Positions 10,787 through 20,359 of a stretch of DNA of 64,000 nt are shown here, one piece after another; position 1 is the first letter of the stretch; each line of letters begins with the position of its first letter. Below the pieces are notes generated by a model. The model saw nothing but the letters and a program-made list of their open reading frames with translations, did no database searches and had not been told where the DNA came from. Source of the stretch: Roseateles depolymerans (lineage in GTDB: Bacteria; Pseudomonadota; Gammaproteobacteria; Burkholderiales; Burkholderiaceae_C); contig QFOD01000005.1 of NCBI GenBank assembly GCA_003241055.1, positions 124,001-188,000 of the forward strand, given 5' to 3'. Position numbers and translations under genes: made by a program.

Positions 10787-11881
10787 ATGCCTTTCGCTCC
10801 GCTCCAGAACGACACCTTCCTGCGCGCCTGCCTGCGCCAGCCGACCGACTACACGCCGCTGTGGCTGATGCGCCAGGCCGGCCGCTACCTGCCGGAGTAC
10901 CGCGCCACGCGCGAGAAGGCCGGCAGCTTCATGGGGCTGGCCACCAACGTCGACTACGCGACTGAGGTCACGTTGCAGCCGCTGGACCGCTACCCGCTGG
11001 ACGCGGCCATTTTGTTCAGCGACATCCTCACCGTGCCCGATGCGATGGGCCTGGGCCTGAGCTTTCAGCAGGGCGAGGGCCCGAAGTTCGCGAAGCAGGT
11101 GCGCGACGAAGCGGCTGTCGCCGCACTGCAGGTGCCAGATCTTGACCGTCTGCGCTATGTGTTCGATGCGGTCACCTCCATCCGCCGCGCGCTGAACGGC
11201 CGCGTGCCGCTGATCGGCTTCTCCGGCAGCCCCTGGACGCTGGCCTGCTACATGGTGGAGGGCGGTGGCTCGGACGACTACCGCCAGGTCAAGAGTCTGA
11301 TGTATGCGCGCCCCGACCTGATGCACCGCATCCTGGACGTGAACGCTCAGGCCGTGGCCGCCTATCTGAACGCACAGATCGAGGCCGGCGCCCAGGCCGT
11401 GATGCTGTTCGACTCCTGGGGCGGCGTGCTGGCCGACGGCGCCTTCCAGCGCTTCAGTCTCGAGTACTCGCGTCGTGTGCTGGCCGAGGTCAAGACCGAG
11501 CACGGCGGTCAGCGCATTCCGCGCATCCTGTTCACCAAGGGCGGTGGCCTGTGGCTGGACGAGATCGCCGCAGCGGGTGCCGATGTCGTGGGCCTGGACT
11601 GGACCATGAACCTCGGCCAGGCCCGCGCCCGCGTGGGCGACCGCGTCGCACTGCAGGGCAACCTGGACCCCAACGTGCTGTTTGCGCCGCCCGCCGCAGT
11701 GCGCGCTGAGGCGCGTGCGGTGCTGGATTCCTTCGGTCGCCCGCAGCGTGCGGACGGCAACTGGGGCGGCCATGTGTTCAACCTGGGGCATGGCATCAGC
11801 CAGTTCACGCCGCCAGAGGCGGTGGCCGAACTGGTGGACGAGGTGCATCAGCATTCGCGCCGGCTCCGCCGGTCGGTTTGA
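10787..11881 (+). CDS. hemE: Uroporphyrinogen decarboxylase
   Basis: 364 residues, the normal length. HemE decarboxylates the four acetate side chains of uroporphyrinogen III to give coproporphyrinogen III in heme synthesis. The N-terminal signature [25 protein letters not shown] is intact, as are [19 protein letters not shown] and LFDSWGGVL, and the C-terminal [16 protein letters not shown]. Start ATG at 10787 matches the family's N-terminus ([19 protein letters not shown]). Confidence 0.97.
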   Translation: MPFAPLQNDTFLRACLRQPTDYTPLWLMRQAGRYLPEYRATREKAGSFMGLATNVDYATEVTLQPLDRYPLDAAILFSDILTVPDAMGLGLSFQQGEGPKFAKQVRDEAAVAALQVPDLDRLRYVFDAVTSIRRALNGRVPLIGFSGSPWTLACYMVEGGGSDDYRQVKSLMYARPDLMHRILDVNAQAVAAYLNAQIEAGAQAVMLFDSWGGVLADGAFQRFSLEYSRRVLAEVKTEHGGQRIPRILFTKGGGLWLDEIAAAGADVVGLDWTMNLGQARARVGDRVALQGNLDPNVLFAPPAAVRAEARAVLDSFGRPQRADGNWGGHVFNLGHGISQFTPPEAVAELVDEVHQHSRRLRRSV

Positions 11882-12195
11882 GTGGCAGCAACCGCAGTTT
11901 CAGCGGCGTGCCATGGGGCTTTCCCTCAAACTTATCCCCAGAAAACGGGAAACGATCCGCGCCCCTGGCATTTGCTGCATTGCAGCTCATCGTTTCCCCG
12001 AATCCTGGCTAAGTCATTGATTTTCATGGGCGCTGATCTGGCGGCCGGCTGGATTCGCAGAAGTTTGCACTGCGGCGGTGCCGTCGTCGGAATGCCGTGC
12101 AGGCGTTTTTGCCCACAAAGTTATCCACAGAATTTGTGGGCAACCAAAGGCGGCCTTGAAAATCAGCCACTTGGCCAGGTTTGTTGCGAGTGCAC
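11882..12195. promoter_or_regulatory. Non-coding gap with DnaA-box-like repeats upstream of priA
   Basis: No convincing gene in 314 bases. It contains a consensus DnaA box TTATCCACA (12121-12129) and a one-mismatch copy TTATCCCCA (11932-11940), each inside a longer similar stretch CAAA(C/G)TTATCC(A/C)CAGAA. The first is framed by a perfect 11-bp inverted repeat, TTGCCCACAAA at 12109-12119 and TTTGTGGGCAA at 12133-12143; each arm carries a two-mismatch DnaA-like 9-mer. The priA start follows 52 bases later. Confidence 0.7.
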
Positions 12196-14301
12196 ATGAG
12201 CAATGAGCCGCTGATAGCGGGTGCGACTGTGCGTCTGCGGGTCGCCGTTGACGCGCCGCAGCACAGCGGGCTGGCCGGCCCGCTGGACTATCTGTGCGAC
12301 CGCGCGCTGCCGCCCGGCACGCTGGTGCGTGTGCCGCTGGGGCGGCGCGAACTGCTGGGCGTGGTGTGGCCGGGCGAGCCCGAGGCCGATCCGACCATGG
12401 AATGCCGCGCGGTGCTGGAGGTGCTGGACGCGCTGCCGCCGCTGGGCGAGGACTGGTGCCGCCTGCTGGCTTTCGCGGCCGGCTATTACCAGCGCAGCGT
12501 GGGCGAGCTCGCCAGCGCCGTGCTGCCGCCGCAATTGCGCGAATTGCGCGCCGATCAACTGCAGGCGCGACTGCGCAAGCTGCAGCGCAAGGCCGCGCCC
12601 GCCGCCGCGGATGCGCCAACGCTACCCGCGCTGGCGCCCGAGCAGGCCGAAGCGGTCGAGCGCATCCGCGCCGCGCTGGCCCCGGCCGATGCGGCGCCGG
12701 CGCCACTGCTGCTCTACGGCGTGACCGGCAGCGGCAAGACCGAGGTCTACCTGCGCGCCGCCGAGGCCGCGCTGGCGGCTGGCCGGCAGGTGCTGGTGCT
12801 GGTGCCCGAGATCAACCTGACGCCGCAACTGGAGGCCCGCTTCGGCGAGCGCTTCGCGGCGCTGCTGCCGGGGGCGGCGGCCATCGTGTCGCTGCACAGC
12901 GGGCTCACGCCGGCACAGCGCCTGCAGAACTGGCTGGCCGCCCACCTGGGGCAGGCACGCCTGGTGCTGGGCACGCGGCTGGCGGTGTTTGCGTCGCTGC
13001 CCGAGCTGGGCCTGATCGTGGTGGACGAGGAGCACGACCCCTCCTACAAGCAGCAGGACGGCGCCCGCTACTCGGCCCGCGACCTGGCCGTGTGGCGTGC
13101 GCACGAGCGGCGCATTCCGGTGGTGCTGGGTTCGGCCACGCCGTCGCTGGAGAGCTGGCAGCACGCCGAGACCGGGCGTTATCAGCGCCTGGAACTGCCC
13201 AGCCGCATCGGCGGCGGCCTGCTGCCCGAGGTGCAGCTCTTCGACATGAAGGCGCTACCGCTGGCCACCGGCATCACCAGCGCGCTGACGCCGCAGCTGC
13301 TGGCCGCCCTGCGCGAGCGCCTTGAGCGGGGCGAGCAGAGCCTGGTGTTCCTGAACCGGCGCGGCTACGCGCCCGTGCTGCATTGCGGCGAATGCCAGTG
13401 GAAGAGCGACTGCCCGCACTGCAGCGCCTGGCGGGTGTTCCACAAGCGCGACCGCACGCTGCGCTGCCACCACTGCGGCTTCTCGGAGCGCGTGCCGCGC
13501 GCCTGCCCGAACTGCGGCAACCCCGACATCGCGCCGCTGGGCCGCGGCACCGAGCGGCTGGAGGAACAGCTGGCCGAGGCGCTGCCGAGCGCGCGCATTT
13601 TGCGCATCGACGCGGACTCCACCCGGCACAAGGGAGAGCTGGAGGCGCAGCTGCAGGCAGTGCATGACGGCGAGGTCGACATCCTCATCGGCACGCAGAT
13701 GATCACCAAGGGCCACGACTTCCGGCGTGTGCGCTTCGTGGCCGCGGTGAACCCCGACGGTGCACTGTTCAGCAGCGACTTCCGAGCGCCCGAACGCCTT
13801 TTTGCGCTGCTGATGCAGGCCGGCGGTCGAGCGGGGCGCGATGCGGCGTTGCAGGGCCGCAGCCAGATGTGGGTGCAGACCTGGCACCGCGAGCATCCGC
13901 TGTTCCAGGCCCTGCAGAAGCACGATTACGCGCAGTTCGCCCGTTCGCAGCTCGATGAGCGCCGCAGCGCCGGGCTGCCACCCTTCGTGCATCTGGCACT
14001 GCTGCGTGCCGAGGCCAAGACCGTGGCTGCGGCCGAAGCCTTTCTGGCCGCGGCCGCCCAGCTGGCGCAAGACCTGCCCAGTGCGGCGGGTGTGCTGGTG
14101 TATCCAGCCGTGCCGCATGCGGTGGCGCGGGTGGCCAATGTGGAGCGGCTGCAGATGCTGGTGGAAGCGCCGCAGCGCGCGCGCCTGCAGGCCTTCCTGC
14201 GCGACTGGGTGCCGGCGCTGCTGGCACTCAAGCGCGAGCGCGCGGCCGAGTTCCGCGGCCTGCTGCGCTGGGCCATCGACGTAGACCCCCTGGCGATCTG
14301 A
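12196..14301 (+). CDS. priA: Primosomal protein N' (PriA replication-restart helicase)
   Basis: 701 residues. PriA recognises stalled forks and reloads the replicative helicase. The N-terminal DNA-binding domain contains GPLDYL and VPLGRRELLGVVW; Walker A is LYGVTGSGKTEVYL (about residues 173-186), the DEAH-box variant is VVDEEHDPSYKQQDGARYSARD, and the zinc domain has paired Cys motifs CGECQWKSDCPHC and CHHCGFSERVPRACPNCG. Helicase motifs V/VI appear as IGTQMITKGHDF and QAGGRAGR. I chose ATG 12196 (MSNEPLIAG); TTG and GTG codons lie a few bases upstream. It runs convergently into rep. Confidence 0.96.
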   Translation: MSNEPLIAGATVRLRVAVDAPQHSGLAGPLDYLCDRALPPGTLVRVPLGRRELLGVVWPGEPEADPTMECRAVLEVLDALPPLGEDWCRLLAFAAGYYQRSVGELASAVLPPQLRELRADQLQARLRKLQRKAAPAAADAPTLPALAPEQAEAVERIRAALAPADAAPAPLLLYGVTGSGKTEVYLRAAEAALAAGRQVLVLVPEINLTPQLEARFGERFAALLPGAAAIVSLHSGLTPAQRLQNWLAAHLGQARLVLGTRLAVFASLPELGLIVVDEEHDPSYKQQDGARYSARDLAVWRAHERRIPVVLGSATPSLESWQHAETGRYQRLELPSRIGGGLLPEVQLFDMKALPLATGITSALTPQLLAALRERLERGEQSLVFLNRRGYAPVLHCGECQWKSDCPHCSAWRVFHKRDRTLRCHHCGFSERVPRACPNCGNPDIAPLGRGTERLEEQLAEALPSARILRIDADSTRHKGELEAQLQAVHDGEVDILIGTQMITKGHDFRRVRFVAAVNPDGALFSSDFRAPERLFALLMQAGGRAGRDAALQGRSQMWVQTWHREHPLFQALQKHDYAQFARSQLDERRSAGLPPFVHLALLRAEAKTVAAAEAFLAAAAQLAQDLPSAAGVLVYPAVPHAVARVANVERLQMLVEAPQRARLQAFLRDWVPALLALKRERAAEFRGLLRWAIDVDPLAI

Positions 14302-14328
14302 GGTCGCTGACGCTGGCGCTGGCGCGGC

Positions 14329-16407
14329 TCAGCCACCCTTGCCCTGCTGCGCATCGGTCGCGGCGGCGGCGGCCTTGGCCGCCAGTTCCTCGCGCAGGCG
14401 CTTGAGCTTTTCGCGCGGGTCTTCGCGCTGGGCCGGGTTGCCCTCGTTGAGTTTCATCTCGGCGATGAAGCGGCTGGGGATGCCGGCCACCATGTCGCGG
14501 CCCTTCTTGCGGCGGCGCAGCGTGGACACCGCCAGCGTGGTGCGCGCGCGTGTGATGCCCACGTACATCAGCCGGCGCTCTTCCTCCAGGCGGGCCGCGG
14601 TCATCTCCTCGTCCTCGCTCTTGAAGGGCAGCAGGCCTTCGTTGACGCCGGCCAGGATCACATGTGGCCACTCCAGGCCCTTGGACGCGTGCAGCGTCAT
14701 CAGCGTGACCTGGTCCTGCTCCTCGCCGCGCTCGGCCAGCGACAGGATGACCGAGATGGTCTGCGCCACGTCCAGCACGCTCTGCTTGGGCTCGATGAAG
14801 CTGATGCCGTCTTCCTCGCTGTGCTGGCCGCCGCAGCGCTTGGCCACCCAGTCGACGAAGTCCAGCACATTGCCCCAGCGCGCCTGCGCGACCTTCTCGT
14901 TCTCCTCGCTCTCCAGCAGGTGCTGTTCGTAGCCGATGTCCTTGAGCCACTCCATCATCAGTGCGCGGCCGGCCACGTCGCCCTCGGTGGTGCGGGCGCG
15001 GTATTGCAGCTCGTTCACGTAACGCCCGAACTCGTGCAGGCTGGCCAGGCCGCGGGCGTTCACCGTGGTGGCCAGGCTCTCGGAGAACAGCGCCTCGAAC
15101 ATCGAGCACTTCCACTGCGAGGAGAACTTGCTGAGCGCGCCCAGCGTGGTGTGGCCGATGCCGCGCTTGGGCGTGGTGACGGCGCGCAGGAAGGCAGGGT
15201 CGTCATCCTGGTTCACCAGCAGGCGCAGCCAGGCGCACAGGTCCTTGATCTCGGCCTTGTCGAAGAAGCTTTGGCCGCCCGAGACCTTGTAGGGAATCTG
15301 CGCGCGCCGCAGCGCCTGCTCGAACACGCGCGCCTGGTGGTTGGCGCGGTAGAGGATGGCGAAGTCGCTGAACTTTGGGGCCGCCACCTGGCCGCGTATC
15401 GCGTTGATGCGCGCCACCGCGCGCTCGGCCTCGTGCTCCTCGCCGTCGCAGGGCACCAGCGTGACGGGCTCGCCATCGCCGAAGTCGCTCCACAGCGTCT
15501 TCTGGAACAGCTTGGGATTGATCTGGATGACGTTGTTGGCCGCGCGCAGGATGGCGCCGGTGGAGCGGTAGTTCTGCTCCAGCGGAATCACCTTCAGCGC
15601 CGGGTAGTCCTGCGGCAGGCGCTTGAGGTTCTCGATGGTGGCGCCGCGCCAGCCGTAGATGCTCTGGTCATCGTCGCCCACCGCGGTGAACATGCCGCGC
15701 TCGCCCACCAGCGCCTTCAGCAGCTCGTACTGCACCGCGTTCGTGTCCTGGTACTCGTCCACCAGCACGTAGCGCAGCTTGTTCTGCCACTTGGCGCGGG
15801 CCTCGGCGTCGGTGGACAGCAGCTTGAGCGGCAGCGTGATCAGGTCGTCGAAGTCCACCGCCTGATAGGCCGCCAGCCGTTCCTGGTAGCGCACCATCAC
15901 CGCCGCGGCCACGCGCTCATCCTCGTTCTTCGCGGTGAGCGCCGCCTGCTCGGGCGTCAGGCCCTGGTTCTTCCACAGCGAGATGGTCCATTGCCAGCCG
16001 CGCGCCTGGTTGATGTCGGTCGTGCCGCCGGCATCCTTCAGCACGTTCAGCACGTCGTCGCTGTCCAGGATGGAGAACTGCTCCTTCAGGCCCAGGCGCG
16101 TGCCTTCCTCGCGCAGCAGGCGCACGCCCAGCGAATGGAAGGTGGAGATCGCCAGGTCCTTGGCCGCGCGTGCGCCGATCAGCGCCTTGGCGCGCTCGCG
16201 CATCTCCTGCGAGGCCTTGTTCGTGAAGGTGATGGCCGCGATCTGGTTGGCGCGGTAGCCGGCCTGCAGCAGCCGCGCGATCTTGGTGGTGATGACGCGG
16301 GTCTTGCCGGAGCCGGCGCCGGCGATGACGAGGCAGGGGCCGTCCAGGTGGTGGACGGCCGCCAGCTGGGCGGGGTTGAGACCGGCGGTCGGCGCTGCGT
16401 TGGACAT
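14329..16407 (-). CDS. rep: ATP-dependent DNA helicase Rep (UvrD/Rep superfamily 1)
   Basis: 692 residues. Superfamily 1A helicase, moving 3'-5' and clearing proteins ahead of forks. All motifs are visible: Q-motif LNPAQLAAV, Walker A GAGSGKTRVI, TFTNKASQEM (Ia), VDEYQDTN (II), GDDDQSIYGWRGA (III), LEQNYRST (IV), TLHASKGLEWPHVILAG (V) and EERRLMYVGITRAR (VI). The N-terminal sequence resembles Rep more than UvrD (for example ISTFHSLGVRLLREE), and the length fits Rep. Start ATG at 16407 (MSNAAPTAGLN) was preferred over upstream in-frame codons because family similarity begins there. Confidence 0.92.
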   Translation of the reverse strand: MSNAAPTAGLNPAQLAAVHHLDGPCLVIAGAGSGKTRVITTKIARLLQAGYRANQIAAITFTNKASQEMRERAKALIGARAAKDLAISTFHSLGVRLLREEGTRLGLKEQFSILDSDDVLNVLKDAGGTTDINQARGWQWTISLWKNQGLTPEQAALTAKNEDERVAAAVMVRYQERLAAYQAVDFDDLITLPLKLLSTDAEARAKWQNKLRYVLVDEYQDTNAVQYELLKALVGERGMFTAVGDDDQSIYGWRGATIENLKRLPQDYPALKVIPLEQNYRSTGAILRAANNVIQINPKLFQKTLWSDFGDGEPVTLVPCDGEEHEAERAVARINAIRGQVAAPKFSDFAILYRANHQARVFEQALRRAQIPYKVSGGQSFFDKAEIKDLCAWLRLLVNQDDDPAFLRAVTTPKRGIGHTTLGALSKFSSQWKCSMFEALFSESLATTVNARGLASLHEFGRYVNELQYRARTTEGDVAGRALMMEWLKDIGYEQHLLESEENEKVAQARWGNVLDFVDWVAKRCGGQHSEEDGISFIEPKQSVLDVAQTISVILSLAERGEEQDQVTLMTLHASKGLEWPHVILAGVNEGLLPFKSEDEEMTAARLEEERRLMYVGITRARTTLAVSTLRRRKKGRDMVAGIPSRFIAEMKLNEGNPAQREDPREKLKRLREELAAKAAAAATDAQQGKGG

Positions 16408-16666
16408 GGGGCGCGGATGATAGGCGCCCGCGTCAGCGACGGGCGGTGAGCCAGGCATTTAAGGCGCCAATCGTCGATATAGCGAATACCAAATGTCAAT
16501 CGCTTGTTAATGTATAGCGAGCGATATAAAGTTAGGCCCATGCCGACGCACGAGATGCGATGGCAAGGCGGCCAATAGATAGCAAGCGATATTCAAGCAA
16601 GCTAACTAGGCCGAATCAGGATTCGCCCCTGGCTGCAGGGGCTCAGTTTCAGACCAGGAGATCACC
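16408..16666. repeat. Repeat-rich intergenic gap upstream of the DUF4148-marR unit
   Basis: AT-richer than its surroundings and without a gene. A short element is repeated: ATAGCGAAT (16479-16487), TATAGCGAGCGATATA (16513-16528, an imperfect palindrome), ATAGCAAGCGATAT (16579-16592), plus an inverted relative AATCGCTTGTTA (16498-16509). Two copies are followed by related TTAGGCC/CTAGGCC endings. These could be operators for the downstream regulator or fragments of a small dispersed repeat. A GGAGA ribosome site sits just before 16667. Confidence 0.5.
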
Positions 16667-17143
16667 ATGAAATTCGCTTTCACCCTGCTTGCCAGCGCCA
16701 TTGCCTTCGGTGTCACCGTGGGTAGCGCTCACGCCGCCGACGACATCATCACGCCGGTGATCGAGGCCTCCGGCTCCAGCCAGACCCGTGCGGAGGTGGT
16801 GGCCGACCTGACGGCGTACCGCGAATCCGGTCTGGCCGACCTCAATCGCGTGGATGCCGATCGAGGCTTTGATCAGGACAGCCGCCGCCAGGCTGAACAG
16901 CGCTATCAACAACTGCGCAGCGCCGCCGGGCTCGTGGCACAGGCACCGGCCGTGCAGCTGCCGTCGCCGCGCAGCCGGACCGATGTGCTGGCCGAGCTGA
17001 ATGCCTATCGCGCGTCGGGTCTGGCCGATCTGGATCGCGCCGATGCCGACCTGTCGATGGATCAGCGGGCGCGTGCCCAGGCCGAGCAGCGCTACCAGCA
17101 GCTGCTGGCTGCCGAGCGCGCCCACTCGGTTGCATCCAAGTAA
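16667..17143 (+). CDS. DUF4148 domain protein, exported, two repeats
   Basis: 158 residues with a clear signal peptide (MKFAFTLLASAIAFGVTVGSAHA, cleavage after AHA). The mature protein has two similar units: SQTRAEVVADLTAYRESGLADLNRVDADRGFDQDSRRQAEQRYQQLR and, 70 residues later, SRTDVLAELNAYRASGLADLDRADADLSMDQRARAQAEQRYQQLL, so an internal duplication is evident. DUF4148 proteins are small periplasmic proteins common in Burkholderiales with no established function. The marR gene starts 25 bases downstream on the same strand, suggesting one message. Confidence 0.88.
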   Translation: MKFAFTLLASAIAFGVTVGSAHAADDIITPVIEASGSSQTRAEVVADLTAYRESGLADLNRVDADRGFDQDSRRQAEQRYQQLRSAAGLVAQAPAVQLPSPRSRTDVLAELNAYRASGLADLDRADADLSMDQRARAQAEQRYQQLLAAERAHSVASK

Positions 17144-17168
17144 AGCGTGACCGAAGTACAGTCCCATC

Positions 17169-17639
17169 ATGGAGACGAACTGCACCGACGATCAGGTCCA
17201 GGACCTGAACAACCAGCTCTGCTTTGCGGTGTACTCGACCATGCTGGGGCTGAACAAGGTCTACAGGCCGCTGCTGGACAAGCTGGGCCTGACCTATCCG
17301 CAGTACCTGGTCATGCTGGTGCTGTGGCGGCGTGATGAGGTGATCGTGTCCGAGATCGGGCAGCAGCTGTTCCTGGACACCGCGACGCTCACGCCGTTGC
17401 TGAAACGGCTGGAGCTGCGGGGCCTGGTGTCGCGCCGCCGCTCTACCCGCGACGAACGGCAGGTCATCATCTCGCTGACCGAGGAGGGGCGTGCGCTGCA
17501 GGCCACCGCGCAGGAGGTGCCGGCCTGCGTCGGGACGGCGATGAAGCTGTCGGCGCAGGAGATGCGCGAGTACCGGGAGCGTCTGTTGACGCTACGGGAA
17601 AACCTGTTCAGCTCCTGCAATTGCCCGCCCGAGGCCTGA
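17169..17639 (+). CDS. MarR-family regulator, OhrR type (organic peroxide sensor)
   Basis: 156 residues. The start [41 protein letters not shown] is the OhrR signature: Cys18 is the peroxidatic Cys and Tyr32/Tyr43 match the tyrosines that bond it in the reduced state. The winged helix follows ([33 protein letters not shown]). Cys120 in the C-terminal half matches the resolving Cys region of two-Cys OhrR proteins, and there is an extra CNC pair at 150-152. OhrR normally represses the peroxidase gene ohr; no ohr is in this window. The gene is 25 bases behind the DUF4148 gene. Confidence 0.88.
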   Translation: METNCTDDQVQDLNNQLCFAVYSTMLGLNKVYRPLLDKLGLTYPQYLVMLVLWRRDEVIVSEIGQQLFLDTATLTPLLKRLELRGLVSRRRSTRDERQVIISLTEEGRALQATAQEVPACVGTAMKLSAQEMREYRERLLTLRENLFSSCNCPPEA

Positions 17640-17655
17640 GCCACCGGCTCAGGCT
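17635..17655. terminator. Hairpin spanning the stop codons of two convergent genes
   Basis: GCCTGAGCC (17635-17643) and GGCTCAGGC (17647-17655) form a perfect 9-bp stem with a 3-base loop. The stem contains the TGA of the MarR gene and the stop of the facing membrane-protein gene. No T-run follows on either strand, so termination is plausible but unproven. Confidence 0.5.
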
Positions 17656-20222
17656 GTCCGGGGCACGCCCTCGCCGGGCAGGGCGCGCAGGCCCAGGCCG
17701 AGCAGCAGCAGCGTGAAGAACACGAAGCCGATGCGCGGCGCGTCCAGCAGGCTGTCGAAGGCGCCGATGACGGCGAAGCCGATCAGTGCAGCAGCCACGG
17801 CGGGCGCCAGCGGGTGGTCGCGGCCATGGCCGAAGCTGAGCCGCCCCAGCGCCAGCAGATAGGCCGCGCCCGTCAACGCGAGCCCGAGCAGCCCTTGTTC
17901 GAACAGCACGTGCAGGGCGACGTTCTTGATGTGCCAGGGCAGGTGGTGGCGGTCGCTGGTGAAGAGCCAGCGCGACAAGTCCTGGCTGAAGTCGCCGTTG
18001 TGCAGCAATGATCGGCCGCTGGCATCGATCAGTTCGACGCTGGCGATGTCGACGCGGGCGCCGCGGTAGTTGAGCGACATCGACAGCGTCACGAAGCGAG
18101 GTGCCCACCAATGGCCACCCAGCCGGGGAAGCGTGGCCAATGGCTGATCGATGACCTGCCACTGGCCCATTTGTCCGGCCTGTGGCGCTCCCTGGGGAAG
18201 CACCATGGGCTCCATGCCGGCGCAGTTGTCCGGGTAGAGCAGGTTCTTTTCGCACAGCTGCAGCACGACCTGTGTATTGGCGGCCGAGCGAGCGATCAGA
18301 CGCAGCCTGGCGGGCCCGGGCGCGGGGGCCTGGATGCGCTGACTGATGCGCAGCTGCTCACCGCCACTCTGCTCATGCAGCCCGGCAGCCAGGGCCAGGA
18401 AATGCCGGCCGCCGTCCTGCCCGACCCGATAGTCACCGACGTGCTGTTCAGGCCCATCGTAGAAGTTGCTGGCGACGTAGCGCCCCGAGCCCTTGCCGAC
18501 CAGCCAATCCGCCGCTCCGTGCAGGAGCTTCAGGCTGTCCGTCCAGTGGGTGATGCGCACCTGCCCATCCTCTTTCCAGGTGGCCATGCGTTCCCGCAGA
18601 TACACGCCACCGCCCAGCACCGCCACCAGCCCCATCACCAGCACCAGTCCGGCGGCCAGCAGCGCGCGCTTGCGCCAGCCCGAGCTCCCGGCGCGATGCA
18701 GGGGCCAGAGCTTGGGGAGCAGCAGCATGGCTGCCCACAGGGCTGCCAGCGCCAGGCCTGCCGCCATCGCCGTCCAGCGGCCCGAGGTGCCGCCCCAGTA
18801 GTCCGCGACGACCACCATCGTGAACAACAGCCAGAACCAGCAGGTCGTCACGGCCATCAGGTAGACCGGCTGAACGGCGCCGGGGCGATCGCGCCGGCGC
18901 AGCAGCCCACAGCAGAGCAGCGCCACGGCATTCAGCACGTAGGCGGCCTTGGGCATGGCGATCGACAGCGCCCAGCTCGCGCCCCCCAGGGCGAGAGCCA
19001 GTACGCCGCCCAGCAGCAGGGCGCTCAGCCGTTGGCCAAAGTTTGGCAGCCACAAGCTGGCCGGCATCGCGAGCAGGATGACCAGCACACCGAACAAGGC
19101 CAGCATGCCGCGGTAGCCACCGCCAGAGAACACCAGAACCGATGACAGCGTGAACGCGCCGGCCATCAGCAGCGCGCCGATCTTGGCGGTGCGCGGCAGT
19201 GGCTCCTCCACGACCCCCAGCTTGCTGTCCAGATGGCTGCTGACCAGGCTGTCGGATGCTGCGCGGCGGCGTTGGGCGTCCGCAAGAAGCACCAGCGGTA
19301 TCAGCGACAGCGGCAGCGCCAGGTAGACACCGCGGGAAAACGTCGTCAGGCAGGCATACACGGCCAGCAGCACGACCGCCAGTGCCGCGGCAAAGCGCCA
19401 CGGCGAGCGGGTACGCAACAGGGCGAGCACCCCGAACGGCAGGGTCATCATCAGGAAGCCGTCAAGCGCGGCGCCGCCGACATGCATCTCCCAGAACAGC
19501 GCGGTGCTGCGGTAGTCGGTGGAGAAGTCCAGCAGTGCGGTGTAGGCCACCCGCTCCCACAGGGCTGCGGCGCTGCCGCCGGCAAGGGCGATGACCAGCC
19601 CGAGCAGCACGCTGCGCGAGAAGGTGCGCGGCCGGGCTGCCGCAGCAGCCTGCCACAGCGGCAGCATCAGCAGCACCCAGAACAAGGCCTTGGCGTTGCG
19701 CCAGGAGTTCATGGGCTCCATATAGCCCTGGAACCAGCCGAAGCTGAAGCCTCCTGCATCGGCCATGCCGCGTCCCACGCTCAGCGCGGCCGACAGCGCC
19801 AGCAGCACGAGCAGCGTGCGCGCGACGGCGGAGTATTTCAGCGCATGGCGCCAGGCCGGCGCCCGATCCCAGGCGTGCAGTTGCAGGGCATAGGCCAGGT
19901 AGCCGCCGCAGGCGCAGGCGGTGACGAGCAGGTCCTGCTCCTCGAAGGTCAGCCATCCGGTCCAGGGCGCCAGGCCGATCAGCGGCAGCGGGGCCAGCAG
20001 CAGCGCCGGCGTGGCCACCCAGCAGAGTGCGGCCAGCACCGCCGTCAGCAGCCAGGCAGCCAGGGCCCCGGTGGCCGACAGCGGATGATGGCTGGCAAGC
20101 ATCAGCCCGGCGGCGCCGGCGCCTGTGGCCGCGGCCAGGGCCAGCCATTGATACGGCGTCGCGGGAAGGCGCACGCGCAGATCGCGCCAGACCGCCGGAG
20201 TGTTCGGCAACGCGGCGGACAT
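17649..20222 (-). CDS. O-antigen ligase/polymerase-like membrane protein with a large extracytoplasmic domain
   Basis: About 857 residues, far longer than usual WaaL/Wzy proteins (400-450). The N-terminal half has around ten or more hydrophobic segments and the Wzy_C-type signature [18 protein letters not shown]. After the helix ending [12 protein letters not shown] comes a soluble region of about 200 residues with beta-rich, carbohydrate-binding-like blocks ([73 protein letters not shown]). Then [24 protein letters not shown] resumes the membrane part, typical of O-antigen polymerases. ATG 20222 (MSAALPNT) is chosen; a GTG at 20252 is possible. Confidence 0.75.
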   Translation of the reverse strand: MSAALPNTPAVWRDLRVRLPATPYQWLALAAATGAGAAGLMLASHHPLSATGALAAWLLTAVLAALCWVATPALLLAPLPLIGLAPWTGWLTFEEQDLLVTACACGGYLAYALQLHAWDRAPAWRHALKYSAVARTLLVLLALSAALSVGRGMADAGGFSFGWFQGYMEPMNSWRNAKALFWVLLMLPLWQAAAAARPRTFSRSVLLGLVIALAGGSAAALWERVAYTALLDFSTDYRSTALFWEMHVGGAALDGFLMMTLPFGVLALLRTRSPWRFAAALAVVLLAVYACLTTFSRGVYLALPLSLIPLVLLADAQRRRAASDSLVSSHLDSKLGVVEEPLPRTAKIGALLMAGAFTLSSVLVFSGGGYRGMLALFGVLVILLAMPASLWLPNFGQRLSALLLGGVLALALGGASWALSIAMPKAAYVLNAVALLCCGLLRRRDRPGAVQPVYLMAVTTCWFWLLFTMVVVADYWGGTSGRWTAMAAGLALAALWAAMLLLPKLWPLHRAGSSGWRKRALLAAGLVLVMGLVAVLGGGVYLRERMATWKEDGQVRITHWTDSLKLLHGAADWLVGKGSGRYVASNFYDGPEQHVGDYRVGQDGGRHFLALAAGLHEQSGGEQLRISQRIQAPAPGPARLRLIARSAANTQVVLQLCEKNLLYPDNCAGMEPMVLPQGAPQAGQMGQWQVIDQPLATLPRLGGHWWAPRFVTLSMSLNYRGARVDIASVELIDASGRSLLHNGDFSQDLSRWLFTSDRHHLPWHIKNVALHVLFEQGLLGLALTGAAYLLALGRLSFGHGRDHPLAPAVAAALIGFAVIGAFDSLLDAPRIGFVFFTLLLLGLGLRALPGEGVPRTA

Positions 20223-20359
20223 GTCAGCGGGCCAGCGCTGGGGGCAGCGCACGAAACGGCAGGTTCACGGCGGCATCGGAATGGAGCCTGGGAGGCCGGC
20301 ATTGTTGCCGAGCTCGGCGACGCCTGATCCTCTTGGAAACCCCGCGTCGCAGGGGGCTC

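Noticed and set aside
8773..10815. A 680-residue minus-strand open frame
   Set aside because: It runs across two unrelated real genes and the terminator between them, which real genes do not do.
11882..12195. The chromosomal replication origin
   Set aside because: Two DnaA-like boxes and a palindrome are present, but there is no dnaA/dnaN, no box cluster of usual size and no clear AT-rich unwinding region.
14302..14328. Terminator between convergent priA and rep
   Set aside because: Only direct CGCTGG repeats are present, with no stem and no T-run.
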